A program made the translations under genes and the position numbers. A stretch of 44,959 nucleotides of DNA from Clostridiales bacterium (GTDB taxonomy: Bacteria; Bacillota; Sulfobacillia; Sulfobacillales; Sulfobacillaceae): contig DAHXNH010000046.1 of assembly GCA_027365485.1 (NCBI GenBank), positions 1-44,959 of the forward strand, given 5' to 3'. Below, one piece after another: positions 8,173 to 16,989 of this stretch; the first letter of the stretch is position 1, and each line of letters opens with the position of its first letter. The notes under the pieces were generated by a model, which worked only from the letters and a program-made list of their open reading frames with translations, had not been told where the DNA came from and searched no databases.

Positions 8173-9510
8173 CTAGCCCCCTGAAGGCGACACGCTATCA
8201 TCCACAGTGCGCCCATGCCCGGGGACGAACAGAAAAGCAATCATGCCCACCACGGACGCAACCGCCACCTCGGCATACATTCCTGAAAAGCCGCGCGACG
8301 CCTCGGCCAGTGTCAGCAAAATCGGCCCGGCGGCCATCCCCACCGATCGAAAAACCGCCATCAACGATAAGGCTTCTGCGGATTGATCTTGGCGATAGAG
8401 CGAGAGTCCGATGCGATTGAGCGGAGCGCCCATGGTAAACGCGGTACCGATCCCCAAAAGCACCATGGCAATGATAAAACGGGTCCACACTAGAGGACTC
8501 CAGGCCAAAAGGACACCCCCTGCGGCCGCGGCGGTCAAGCCCATAACCAACACTCGACGCGCCCCGATTCGGTCCACCATCACCCCCCCCACCCCGGCCA
8601 ATACTGCACCCGAAAACGCTGCTGGCATGAGCGCGAACCCTGAAGCCAGCGCCCCTAATTTGAAGGCTTGTTGCGCAAAAGCCGGAACGAAGACGGCCGA
8701 AGACATGTCTAGCCCAATCAACGCGGCCCCTACCATAAGAAAAATTCCCGCTCGATTGGCCAACGGCCCAGAATCCACAAAGGGCACTGTCGCCCGATGT
8801 TGGCGTCGGGTAAACCAGAACACGGCGAACGCTGCCACCGCAAGAAAAATGATGCGCTGGTCCCAGAGATGACTAGAAATTGCCAAAAGTCCAAATGCCA
8901 GCATCACCGCAAAGCTGGCCCCCCCTTGCCAATCGGGAATGCCTCGGCCAGCGGCAGCCACGGAATTAGGCAATCGCCTTATTCCCAGCAACGCGATGGC
9001 CGCCAAGGGCACATTGATCAAAAAGATAGCTGGCCAACCCAGAAACTGAGTTAACGCGCCTCCCACGTTCGGCCCAATGATGCTGGCCACGCCAAAGACC
9101 GCTCCAAAGAGCCCCAGCGCCATTCCGCGCTTGGCTGAAGGGAACTGCGCCAATCCTTCTGCTTGAGCATTAGGATAGACCGCGCCAGCCCCGGCTCCTT
9201 GCAACACCCGCGCCAGCAAAAACACGTCGAGATTGGGAGAGACCGCCGCTACCAACGAAGCCAAACCAAAGAGGGCGACTCCCAGACTAAATAAACGGCG
9301 GTGCCCAAAACGGTCGCCGAGTCCGCCAGAAAGCGCCGTCGAAGCGACATAAGCCACTGAATAGGCGGTAATCGTCCAGGCAGTCACGGCAAGACTGACG
9401 TGAAAACTGGAGGCGATCGAACGAAATGCCGGCCCCAATACGTTGGTGTCTAACGCACCGATTAACACGCCTAGCAAATAGATGCCCAACACTCGATAAT
9501 TCGGCCGCAC
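8173..9510 (-). CDS. MFS drug-type efflux transporter
   Basis: Major facilitator permease of 445 residues with about 12-14 hydrophobic helices. N-terminal motif LDTNVLGPAFRSI, motif A as GGLGDRFGHRRLF near residue 62, and motif C-like GAVFGVASIIGPNVGGALTQ resemble drug:proton antiporters; substrate unknown. GTG start at 9510 follows AGGAGGG by 6 bases; that ribosome site lies inside the last codons of ctaA, whose stop is 3 bases before the start, so translation is coupled. The exporter sits between ctaA and ctaB, where no transporter is needed for heme A synthesis as known; it may simply ride in the operon or move a porphyrin-like compound (speculation). Confidence 0.85.
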   Translation of the reverse strand: MRPNYRVLGIYLLGVLIGALDTNVLGPAFRSIASSFHVSLAVTAWTITAYSVAYVASTALSGGLGDRFGHRRLFSLGVALFGLASLVAAVSPNLDVFLLARVLQGAGAGAVYPNAQAEGLAQFPSAKRGMALGLFGAVFGVASIIGPNVGGALTQFLGWPAIFLINVPLAAIALLGIRRLPNSVAAAGRGIPDWQGGASFAVMLAFGLLAISSHLWDQRIIFLAVAAFAVFWFTRRQHRATVPFVDSGPLANRAGIFLMVGAALIGLDMSSAVFVPAFAQQAFKLGALASGFALMPAAFSGAVLAGVGGVMVDRIGARRVLVMGLTAAAAGGVLLAWSPLVWTRFIIAMVLLGIGTAFTMGAPLNRIGLSLYRQDQSAEALSLMAVFRSVGMAAGPILLTLAEASRGFSGMYAEVAVASVVGMIAFLFVPGHGRTVDDSVSPSGG

Positions 9511-9513
9511 CTC

Positions 9514-10482
9514 TTACCCTCCTATCGGTCGATTGACCGAAGACTCGTATCCTGCTCGGTCATAGCGTGCCCGCTCGGGACTGATTTGCCACAAAAGATA
9601 ACACTCGGCGCTAAAAAGTCCCATCATGCAGGCAACGTGCGTCATAAACGAGGGCACCGAAGCATGACTGAGGGCCACATACGCCCCGGTGAGCGATTGG
9701 ATCAGCACCAAAACCAGAATCCCTGAAGCGCTTCGATAGAGATCTAGGCGATGGACTCGCCACTTTCGCGCCTCGATCCATACGGACCCAATCATCACGG
9801 TCAATACCACAGCCGCGAGCCGATGCACGAAATCTACAGCGCCAGCCCCAGACTGAGGAATCCAGCGCGATTGGCATAAAGGCCACCCTCGACAAGCCAA
9901 GCCATCGCCCAGAAAAGCGACATAGGCCGAATAGTACACGACGATGAACGTAAAACCCAGAAGTATCCCGACGCGCTGCCGCAATCGGCGGAGTTGCCGC
10001 CGCTGACCTTCGTCGCTCTCAAAGGCAACCGATGGCTGCTGCAAGGTCACCGCTAACAGAAAGAATCCAACCAACGCTAGAAGCGAACAGCCAAAATGAA
10101 AGGCGAGTATCCACCTAGGATTCACAAACACTACGGCCAACGCACCCAGCCCCGCCTGCGCCCCCATAAAGACAAGCCCCACGGTCGCAAAGACTGTGAC
10201 CTGCCGCCCTGCTCGCTGAGACCTCAGCGCCCACACTGCCGTGCTGACCGCCAACACTACGGCCAGCGTGACCATTCCGCGATGTCCGAATTCAACCGCG
10301 CGACCCAAGTTCCACTGAGCAGGGATCACTTGGCCGCTGCAAAGCGGCCAGTTCTGGCCGCAACCCAAAGCCGAATCGGTGATGGTATCCAAAAACCCCA
10401 TCAAATTCACCACAAATATCGCTCCGACAGCGCTCCAAGCCAAACGTTTGAGCCCCGGGTGAACCGTCTTCCCAGTCCCCAT
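9514..10482 (-). CDS. ctaA: Heme A synthase
   Basis: Membrane monooxygenase-like enzyme that oxidises the C8 methyl of heme O to a formyl, giving heme A for aa3-type oxidases. It has 8 helices in two homologous halves; the heme-ligand histidines appear as EFGHRGMVTLAV, LAFHFGCSLLAL, VDFVHRLAAVVL and FMTHVACMMG. The extracellular cysteine pair (GCGQNWPLC) in the first half and another (LACRGWPLC) in the second are conserved features. ATG start at 10482 follows AAAGAGGG. It lies downstream of the DUF420 gene (95 bases) and overlaps the ribosome site of the MFS gene. This implies an aa3/caa3 terminal oxidase elsewhere in the genome. Confidence 0.95.
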   Translation of the reverse strand: MGTGKTVHPGLKRLAWSAVGAIFVVNLMGFLDTITDSALGCGQNWPLCSGQVIPAQWNLGRAVEFGHRGMVTLAVVLAVSTAVWALRSQRAGRQVTVFATVGLVFMGAQAGLGALAVVFVNPRWILAFHFGCSLLALVGFFLLAVTLQQPSVAFESDEGQRRQLRRLRQRVGILLGFTFIVVYYSAYVAFLGDGLACRGWPLCQSRWIPQSGAGAVDFVHRLAAVVLTVMIGSVWIEARKWRVHRLDLYRSASGILVLVLIQSLTGAYVALSHASVPSFMTHVACMMGLFSAECYLLWQISPERARYDRAGYESSVNRPIGG

Positions 10483-10577
10483 CGTATCCCTCTTTCCAAA
10501 CCCTTGTCGTATATCCGGTTATTTCCTTTCCAAAATTTGCCCCGGCTATACCTGGATCAAGAAAGACGCGACGACGA

Positions 10578-11042
10578 CTAATGAAAGAGAACGGTTAATA
10601 GGCTGGTCGTACTGGCCCCCGATGGGAAAATAACGAACAGCAGCAAAAACACCGCCAGTCCACTAGCGGCTGATACCAGCCACAACGTGGCGGTCCAGGG
10701 CGCGACCTTGCGATGGGTGCCAAATCGCCTGCGAAACGCGAAGCGTAAAGTCAGAAACCCTAAAACCGCCGCAATGGTCGCCAAAGTGACATGGATCTGC
10801 AAGAACGTTTGGTAACTGGTCGCATATTTTTGTGGTCCGCCATACAGGACATCGCCGATGATAAAGGTGCTGAGCACATAACTGACGAAAAAAGCCGAGC
10901 CAAAAGCCGCTCCAATCAACATCATCCGACGATGGGCACGAATGTTGTGATGGCGCACATAATACCAGCCAACCGCGATGGAACAAGCACTTGCCAACAT
11001 AAAGATCTCATTAATCAAATTCCAAATGAAATGCGCGCTCAA
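10578..11042 (-). CDS. DUF420 membrane protein, CtaM-like
   Basis: Small membrane protein of about 154 residues with 4-5 helices and the DUF420 pattern: WNLINEIFMLASA, YYVRHHNIRAHRRMMLIGAAFGSAFFVSYVL, QIHVTLATIAAVLGFLTLR, with conserved histidines. DUF420 proteins (YozB/CtaM) help mature the heme a3 centre of cytochrome oxidase in Firmicutes, which fits its position directly upstream of ctaA on the same strand. The start is set at TTG 11042, because GGGAGG lies 10 bases upstream; a longer reading from TTG 11063 would place the start before that ribosome site. No clear promoter upstream. Confidence 0.85.
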   Translation of the reverse strand: MSAHFIWNLINEIFMLASACSIAVGWYYVRHHNIRAHRRMMLIGAAFGSAFFVSYVLSTFIIGDVLYGGPQKYATSYQTFLQIHVTLATIAAVLGFLTLRFAFRRRFGTHRKVAPWTATLWLVSAASGLAVFLLLFVIFPSGASTTSLLTVLFH

Positions 11043-11125
11043 GGATCTAACACCTCCCCCCAACAGGAGTCCGACTGCCTCTCGTCGAGATATTCCAACA
11101 ATTAAGGATAGCAGAGCGTTAGACT

Positions 11126-11158
11126 AAAAAAAAGGATAGGCCTCATGGCCCATCCTTT
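11126..11158 (-). terminator. Rho-independent terminator after the ferredoxin gene
   Basis: Read on the minus strand, AAAGGAT-GGGCC-ATGA-GGCCT-ATCCTTT forms a 12-bp stem (one mismatch) with a 4-base loop, and is followed at once by a run of eight T. It lies 24 bases past the ferredoxin stop. Confidence 0.93.
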
Positions 11159-11182
11159 CGGGCAGCCAATCCTGCCTCTTGA

Positions 11183-11470
11183 TCAAATAGACTTCCCGGG
11201 CCCTTCAGTGAAGAACTTCTCATTAATCGCGATGAACTCCTCGAATTCTTCAGGCAACTCTTCAACCATAAAAATGGCTTCCACTGGGCACTCGGGAACA
11301 CACGCCCCACAGTCGATGCACACATTGGGATCGATATACAGTTGCTCCGTCGCCTCAAACGCCTCGTCTCCGTCAATGTCCCGCGCCGGATGAATACAGT
11401 CCACCGGGCAGACCAGCACGCAACTTTGATCTTTGGTGTCGACGCAACGATTGGTTATCACATGGGGCAT
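11183..11470 (-). CDS. 7Fe-type ferredoxin (3Fe-4S/4Fe-4S)
   Basis: Soluble low-potential electron carrier of 95 residues. The N-terminal pattern C-x7-C-x3-CP-x2-C (in CVDTKDQSCVLVCPVDCIHP) plus CIDCGACVPECP is that of FdxA-type ferredoxins carrying one 3Fe-4S and one 4Fe-4S cluster. A short insert (ARDIDGDEAFEATEQL) separates the two motifs and the C-terminus is acidic. Two in-frame ATGs occur at 11476 and 11470; the second is chosen because AGGAAGG sits 8 bases upstream and family members begin MPHVI. It has its own promoter and terminator, so it is monocistronic. Confidence 0.93.
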   Translation of the reverse strand: MPHVITNRCVDTKDQSCVLVCPVDCIHPARDIDGDEAFEATEQLYIDPNVCIDCGACVPECPVEAIFMVEELPEEFEEFIAINEKFFTEGPGKSI

Positions 11471-11536
11471 GGTCATTCCCTTCCTTTCATCGGTTCCGCC
11501 TCGTTCGCTTAAATGGGCCGCGGCGATATCCCAATT

Positions 11537-11565
11537 AGTGTAGCGTCATCGAGCCGCGCTCGCAA
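11537..11565 (-). promoter_or_regulatory. Promoter of the ferredoxin gene
   Basis: On the minus strand TTGCGA (11565-11560) is followed after exactly 17 bases by TACACT (11542-11537). Transcription would start near 11530, giving a leader of about 60 bases before ATG 11470. The match and spacing are those of a standard vegetative sigma-A promoter. Confidence 0.7.
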
Positions 11566-12266
11566 CTCCCTTTGGACTCCCTGAGGAAAATTGACACTCT
11601 ACCACCGAACACGGTCAGAGCAACTGTCAGATTGCATAACCTACGGTCCGCCTTCGAGTCGGATCGACGCCTGTCATAGCCTCTGACCAGCCTGTCCAAG
11701 ATCCGTGGTGATTCGCCCACCTTCGCGATTCGACGCAACTCGCGGACCAAACCCGGATCGCCCCCTGTTCTTCCCGACTACAATCCGAGCTTGGGTGCCT
11801 CCAAACCCGCCTCGGATTCGGTGCCTTCACGCACTGAAGCGGCTTCCTCACGCGATGGCCGAATCCGCCCAGAATACGTTCTGGCTCAGAGATTACTCGG
11901 TATCGTTCTAATGAACTAAACCGCCTTGCCGATCGACCTCACCCTGCACGTGGCCAACGACGCCATGCTTTAGAACGCAATGGCCCTCATTATATCCTCG
12001 AGCACTCCGCTTGGGTGCAACTGGGCCTAAAAAATCCACGACTGCCCTCCTTGTGCCGACCCGCCGCCTAAGCTCGCCTGCAACTTGGCTCAGAGAGTCG
12101 CTGCCGATGAGCTTGGCCAAGATCCAAGATCCGAGTCCGCTGAACTCCGAGACAAGATCTCCCGAGTTCGGCATACAACAGAGGAGACGCCCAAGAAGCC
12201 CCGTCCGAGGAAACGGGTTTCGGCCAAAGGCGACCAGTCCATCCATAGCGAGGTGACGCCACATCC
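11566..12266. other. Long intergenic region, no gene seen
   Basis: Several frames are open for 60-118 codons here but none has a ribosome site, a recognisable motif or a hydrophobic pattern, so I see no gene. A TATAAT occurs on the minus strand near 11990 without a suitable -35. The permease gene that follows has only a modest GAGGTG site. The stretch separates two divergent units. Confidence 0.5.
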
Positions 12267-13601
12267 ATGACCCACTCAGGGCACACGCTTCGACCCGTTT
12301 TATCTCTGCCGCGACTCGTCGCGCTCACCTTGGCTGTCATCGCACCCTCGGCCTCGGTATTTCTCACCTATGGCTCGGCCTACGCCAAAGCCGGCACCGG
12401 CGTGGTCATTGGCTACGCCATCGCCGCCGGCCTGAATCTGGTGACAATGCTGGCCTACGCCGAAGTAGGCAGCGCATACCCTCGCGCGGGCGGCGATTAT
12501 TCACTGGCCGCCAGCGTGCTCGGGCGCATTGCGGCCAACTTTTACACCGTGTTCTTCGCGTTTAAGGGCATGGTCATTCCCGCGCTTTTAAGTCTCACAG
12601 CGGCCTCATACATTCACATGCTGGTCCCCACCTGCCCCGTGAGTTGGCTTGGGCTGCTCTGTCTCACGCTATTTATCGGCGTCGCTTTTTTGGAAATTAC
12701 CACCTCCAGTCGGGTGATCACCATCATGGTGGCCATTGAAGCCAGTGTCTATCTCGGATTTATGGTGACGTCGATCCTGTTTATTCACCAGCCCTGGTCA
12801 GTCCTCTTCCATCCTCTAATCGACCATGGTCAAGGCGTGGTGAATGTCTCCTGGTCCAATATTTGGGTGGCGACGACCACTGCCCTCTACGGCTATAATG
12901 GAGCCCAGGCTTGCCTCTACTATAGTGAGGAGACCAAAGCTCAGCGCAAAGACTTTGGCAAGACCATTCTTTTGACCACCATGATCACCATCGTGGTTGA
13001 GTTTCTTGGCGTGCTAGCTACGACGATGGCCCTGCCGCACCTTGGATCCGACGGTCACGGTGCCATTCCATTGATCTCGCTTTTTCGACAAACTGCCTGG
13101 GGCAGGCGCATGGCGCCACTGCTCATCATCGGCGTCAGCATCGCACTTATCGATACCGGCATCGCCACCACCATGGGCTATGGCCGTATTTATTACGCGA
13201 TCGCCAGAGACCGGCAGTGGCCTAAACTGGTCAACCGTCTGTGTTTACATATCAACGCGCGCGGAGTTCCCGTCGGCGCCTTGGTATTCTTGGCTGTCCT
13301 CAACGCCAGCATGATCCTGGTCTCAGGGGTCACTTACCTGATTCTCTTTACCGGTTCGATTCTCTTACTGATTTACTTAGGCATTCAAGTATCTGCGTTG
13401 GTCATACGCTTTAAGGGGCCTGCTCCGCCCTATCGCATGCCAATGTGGCCGCTGCCACCACTGGTAGCCACTATCGCCATAATTTTCTTATTGACCCACC
13501 TTGGTCGGTCGCAAATGATTAGCGTGGCGATTATCCTCCTTATCGGCGCTGTGTTTGCGAGCACCGATCCGCATAACCATGACCGCATCTCTGGGACATG
13601 A
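12267..13601 (+). CDS. APC-superfamily amino acid permease
   Basis: Membrane transporter of 444 residues with about 12 helices. The first helix region ALTLAVIAPSASVFLTYG, then the glycine-rich LAYAEVGSAYPRAGGDYSLA (about residues 63-85), match the APC amino acid/polyamine family; YGYNGAQACLYYSEETK is the conserved region after helix 6, and RIYYAIARDRQWPKLVNRL the loop after helix 8. The substrate cannot be told. ATG 12267 lies 11 bases after GAGGTG, a rather long spacing. It stands alone between convergent and divergent neighbours, with a possible hairpin terminator after it. Confidence 0.88.
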   Translation: MTHSGHTLRPVLSLPRLVALTLAVIAPSASVFLTYGSAYAKAGTGVVIGYAIAAGLNLVTMLAYAEVGSAYPRAGGDYSLAASVLGRIAANFYTVFFAFKGMVIPALLSLTAASYIHMLVPTCPVSWLGLLCLTLFIGVAFLEITTSSRVITIMVAIEASVYLGFMVTSILFIHQPWSVLFHPLIDHGQGVVNVSWSNIWVATTTALYGYNGAQACLYYSEETKAQRKDFGKTILLTTMITIVVEFLGVLATTMALPHLGSDGHGAIPLISLFRQTAWGRRMAPLLIIGVSIALIDTGIATTMGYGRIYYAIARDRQWPKLVNRLCLHINARGVPVGALVFLAVLNASMILVSGVTYLILFTGSILLLIYLGIQVSALVIRFKGPAPPYRMPMWPLPPLVATIAIIFLLTHLGRSQMISVAIILLIGAVFASTDPHNHDRISGT

Positions 13602-13610
13602 TGGCCTAGA

Positions 13611-13679
13611 AAGGATTGCGCCCCCTCAGCATCGACGCCGGAACACCCGGCCAATCGATGGCGGAATCCAGCAATCCTT
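13611..13679 (+). terminator. Possible long-loop hairpin after the permease
   Basis: AAGGATTGC (13611-13619) and GCAATCCTT (13671-13679) are perfect 9-base complements with a 51-base spacer, 10 bases after the permease stop; CCTTTT follows. The large loop makes this a weak terminator, and it might instead be a small inverted-repeat element. Confidence 0.3.
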
Positions 13680-13830
13680 CCTTTTGGCCGGGCTCTTTGC
13701 CCCACTTCTCAACGGAGCGCCAAGGGCGGGGTTTTAGGCGTCCACTGCCGGATCACAGACGCTAAAGCCACTCACCGGCAATCGAGGAAGTTCAAAGCAA
13801 CCCAACCACAGCCCAACTCGAGCCACCTCG

Positions 13831-15702
13831 CTACAGACTGGGCACCGGATCTTCCCCTTTGGCCTGCGAGCCAAACTGTTCTTCATACAAAACCCGATAC
13901 AACCCGCCCTCGGCCAGTAATTCCTGGTGACGGCCACGAGCCACCACACGCCCCTGGTCCACCACCAAAATCTGATCTGCTGCCAAAATAGTGGAGAGAC
14001 GATGGGCAATCGCCACCACCGTACGCCCTTGAAAGAGGTGGCCAAGGGCATCCTGAATAAGATGCTCTGAATGCGAATCCAACGAACTCGTGGCTTCGTC
14101 CAGCAGTAAAATTTCTGGATTATGCAAGATGGCACGAGCAATCGCCACCCTTTGCTTTTCTCCGCCCGACAGGCGATATCCCCGTTCTCCAACCACGGTC
14201 TCAATACCCTCGGGCAGCCGATCGACCAATTCGGCCAACTGCGCCGCCTCAACGGCCCGGTCGACGGCAGCGGCCTCAATCTCAGGGGTCCCGTAAGTGA
14301 TATTGTCGTAGAGGGAGGCGTGAAACAAGAATAATTCTTGAGTCACCAATCCGGTTAACTTGCGAAATGCGTCATTATTGAGATGACGAAGATCTTCCCC
14401 ATGCAGATACACTCGACCCTCGGTGGGATCGTAAAAACGCGCCATTAACGACAAAATCGTCGTTTTGCCGGCGCCGCTCGGTCCCACCAGGGCGACCAAG
14501 TGCCCACTTTGAACCGAAAAATCGACTCCGTGAAGTACGTGGGCGTTGTCATTATAGGCAAACTCGACGCCTTCGAAACGAATCACCGGTTGGCCGGGAA
14601 CGAGGGTGGGAATGTCAAGACCGGGGTCCGGCAATGGCACTGCCACGGGCACGTCAAGAAATTGAAAAATGCGGTCGAACAAGGCTAATCCACCGAGTAC
14701 CGTCGTGTTAATTCCGGCTAAATTAGAAGCCGGCGAATAGAGTTGGCCTAAATAAGCGGCAAACGCAACAATGGTGCCCACTTTAATTTGATGGGTAACG
14801 GCCAGGTAGCCCCCATAGCCATAGAGCAGCGCCGGACCCAAGGTTGACAGTGCCTGCACCACCACCGATAGCCACTGTCCAACCAAAGTCTGGTGAATCT
14901 GAGCCCGCCGGACCGATTCATTGGCCGCTTTGAAGCGCTCATTCTCATACTGCTGAGTGCCAAAACTCTTCACTACGATGCTGCCAGAGAGAGTGAGAGT
15001 CTCTTCTAAAAGGATCGTCATGCGCGAAAGCTCTTGTTGGGTTTCTTGGGTAGCCTGATAGCGCCGGCGGCCAAAGTGCAGCACCGGAAACGCAAAAGAG
15101 GGCAGGGCGACAGCACAAATTAAGGCTAATTTCCAATCAATCACCAGCATCGTCGCAAACGTAAAGGTAATGGTGAATACACTGGCGATAATACCGGTAA
15201 ATGTCCCGTTGAGCACCTGTTGCAAAGCGCCGATGTCGTTGATGAAGCGAGAGTGAATTTCTCCAGCCCGCGACCAGGTAAAGAAATCGAGACCCAATCT
15301 CTGACCGTGGCTGTACAATTGGTTGCGCAAATCCGCCATGACCCGTTGGGCAATCACTGTATTGACATAGTTCTGACCAATTGATGCAAAACTACCAGCA
15401 ACGGGAAAGAGCAGCATGCCTAAGGCTAAAATGACGACTTCGGTTAAGTTCCCTTGGGGGATCGCCTGGTCGATAAGCCGCCTGAGCAGTAGTGGCGGAA
15501 CCAATCCGATGATGACCCCTATCGCCACCAAACCGGTCCCGATGAGCAGATTTTTTCGGTAGGGGCGAAGAAGACCCAGCCACACGCGTTTCATGGTCTT
15601 GCGCACGTCAGGGATTTGTCCGTCTTTCAGCTGCGACAAGCTGCGCTGCTGCGACCACACCGAGCGCATTCCGCCTCCGCCCATCCCCATCCCCATGCCC
15701 AT
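13831..15702 (-). CDS. ABC transporter, fused permease and ATPase (multidrug/lipid type)
   Basis: Half-transporter of about 623 residues: six transmembrane helices (residues about 45-330) followed by a nucleotide-binding domain with Walker A GPSGAGKTT (near 405), signature LSGGEKQR (near 510), Walker B ILLLDEATSSLD (near 533) and the switch histidine in AIAHRLST. It works as a dimer in the membrane and probably exports a lipophilic drug or lipid (BmrA/MsbA-like); substrate unknown. The N-terminus is unusual: M-G-M-G-M-G-M-G-G-G-G-M. ATG 15702 is chosen because GGGGAGG lies 11 bases upstream; the TTG at 15735 would overlap the promoter. A perfect palindrome inside the promoter suggests repression by a MarR-like regulator encoded elsewhere. 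Confidence 0.93.
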   Translation of the reverse strand: MGMGMGMGGGGMRSVWSQQRSLSQLKDGQIPDVRKTMKRVWLGLLRPYRKNLLIGTGLVAIGVIIGLVPPLLLRRLIDQAIPQGNLTEVVILALGMLLFPVAGSFASIGQNYVNTVIAQRVMADLRNQLYSHGQRLGLDFFTWSRAGEIHSRFINDIGALQQVLNGTFTGIIASVFTITFTFATMLVIDWKLALICAVALPSFAFPVLHFGRRRYQATQETQQELSRMTILLEETLTLSGSIVVKSFGTQQYENERFKAANESVRRAQIHQTLVGQWLSVVVQALSTLGPALLYGYGGYLAVTHQIKVGTIVAFAAYLGQLYSPASNLAGINTTVLGGLALFDRIFQFLDVPVAVPLPDPGLDIPTLVPGQPVIRFEGVEFAYNDNAHVLHGVDFSVQSGHLVALVGPSGAGKTTILSLMARFYDPTEGRVYLHGEDLRHLNNDAFRKLTGLVTQELFLFHASLYDNITYGTPEIEAAAVDRAVEAAQLAELVDRLPEGIETVVGERGYRLSGGEKQRVAIARAILHNPEILLLDEATSSLDSHSEHLIQDALGHLFQGRTVVAIAHRLSTILAADQILVVDQGRVVARGRHQELLAEGGLYRVLYEEQFGSQAKGEDPVPSL

Positions 15703-15734
15703 GCTGTATTCGGCCTCCCCATTAAATTTCCTCA

Positions 15735-15763
15735 AGATTAAACTAAATTAGTTAATTAATCAA
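15735..15763 (-). promoter_or_regulatory. Promoter with palindromic operator for the ABC exporter
   Basis: On the minus strand TTGATT (15763-15758), a 17-base spacer and TAATCT (15740-15735) form a good promoter. The spacer holds the perfect inverted repeat AACTAA-T-TTAGTT (15741-15753), within the wider imperfect palindrome 15736-15761. MarR-family repressors bind A+T-rich palindromes of this size, often in front of drug exporters. The regulator itself is not nearby. Site identity is inferred. Confidence 0.65.
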
Positions 15764-16123
15764 TAATCCCGAGACCACTTCCTTAGTAGGCCGACACGTT
15801 GTAAGCCCGGGGCACGAGCGGTGTCGCCACCTAAATGACCGCAGCGGCACCCAGGATCCATGGCCAAGCAACTGCCATCGATGGGTCCGCTGATTACCCG
15901 AGATAGGCCGGTCCGCACGTCATCTGCGGTGAGGAGAGGTTGTGCGCGGAGTTGATAGCGGCATGGCGCCCCAATCATAACTTTTGAGTCAGCGCCAATG
16001 AGTCCCTAATCTGGTGAGACCGGGGGTCATGCTCTTAGAGAAATCCTGGTCGGACCCTGCCCACCAGGATTTGGCTGAGGGTTGGACGAACCGAAGAAAC
16101 GACACGCTGTTAATCTTTAACGG
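15764..16123. other. Intergenic region with one hairpin
   Basis: I see no gene. AATCCTGGT and ACCAGGATT (16042-16072, 13-base loop) form a perfect 9-bp stem, with only two T after it, so it is not a standard terminator. A short minus frame (15760-15978) has no ribosome site or motif. Confidence 0.45.
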
Positions 16124-16152
16124 TTTATCATCTTAACCAAACATGCTACACT
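16124..16152 (+). promoter_or_regulatory. Possible promoter of the small membrane protein gene
   Basis: TACACT at 16147-16152 is preceded by TGC (extended -10) and, 17 bases upstream, by TTTATC (16124-16129). The -35 is weak; the extended -10 is the better evidence. It lies about 40 bases before the likely TTG start at 16193. Confidence 0.4.
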
Positions 16153-16192
16153 GACCTCGACACCGTGCCGAAAACCCTTGGGGGTGAATTCA

Positions 16193-16609
16193 TTGGCCGC
16201 CCAACACCCATCGTTCAAACCGCGGTCTCATCGCGAACGTCGCCCCGGGGAGCATGCTGCCTCGCGCCCAGCGCTTCGATGGCCCTATCTCTTGTGGGCG
16301 GTTATCGTTTTGGCGCTTATGGGAATTTCCTTTTTTGCCGGCTGGTTGGTCGCTTTGGGCCCGGTCAGCCAGGCCTTGCAGCAATTGCATCGAGACATCC
16401 AAGCGGTTCAGGCGCATCGTCCGCTGATATTGCATCCGCTAAATTTCTGGACGGGGCTGGCGGGCTTTGTTCTCGGCATGCTGGTGATGGCTGGGGGCAA
16501 TCGCTGGCTTCAGGCGAAGTCATCGCCGACGCCCGCGGACGTTAGTCATCTCGACGAAGAGCCAATCGACGACAATCCCTCCGAGGTCGTGGTCCCAGCG
16601 CCAGAGTAG
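16193..16609 (+). CDS. Two-helix membrane protein, unknown
   Basis: I do not recognise the family with confidence. About 138 residues: a basic N-terminus of about 30 residues, a first helix YLLWAVIVLALMGISFFAGW, a helical linker (SQALQQLHRDIQAVQAH), a second helix LAGFVLGMLVMAGG and an acidic, proline-rich tail (EEPIDDNPSE). The topology recalls LapA/DUF1049-type proteins, but no diagnostic motif is seen. The start is set at TTG 16193, six bases after GGGGTG; TTG 16178 and GTG 16184 are in frame upstream but overlap that site. It stands alone, divergent from the ABC exporter. Confidence 0.6.
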   Translation: MAAQHPSFKPRSHRERRPGEHAASRPALRWPYLLWAVIVLALMGISFFAGWLVALGPVSQALQQLHRDIQAVQAHRPLILHPLNFWTGLAGFVLGMLVMAGGNRWLQAKSSPTPADVSHLDEEPIDDNPSEVVVPAPE

Positions 16610-16698
16610 CCTCTCCCCTCTCCTCGGCATGCAGGTTTCATCTATGGGACTTAGGCGGAAAATCCTAAAAGGATCCCGAATCACGTCATCAGCCCGCT

Positions 16699-16842
16699 TC
16701 AAATCCAGGGCTGAGGGGATGCGGCGATTGCCGGTCCACTACTCTCTTGTTCGGACAGATTTAATACCGAACTCAGGTAAAAACCGGCGGCCATCAGCAC
16801 CACCGCCCCGACAACAATCCAAATGAGCGTACGTCTTTCCAT
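16699..16842 (-). CDS. Small single-pass membrane protein, 47 residues
   Basis: Short gene supported by a near-ideal ribosome site: GGAGG five bases before ATG 16842. The product starts with MERR, has one transmembrane helix (LIWIVVGAVVLMAAGFYLSS) and ends in a short polar tail rich in S, A and P. A longer frame from 16908 exists but would ignore the ribosome site. No known family recognised. It is the second of two minus-strand small genes, 148 bases downstream of the 71-residue gene. Confidence 0.6.
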   Translation of the reverse strand: MERRTLIWIVVGAVVLMAAGFYLSSVLNLSEQESSGPAIAASPQPWI

Positions 16843-16989
16843 GAGAACCTCCGGCTTGAAACTCACACTTTGTCCAAGTGTACCACGCCGCTGAGGTTTG
16901 GCAATCATCCTAGCGTCTAAGCAAGGACGCGACGGCCGCGGATTACCCCGGCCGCTTCGTCTTCGGTATCGCGTTGAGACATTCTCGCC

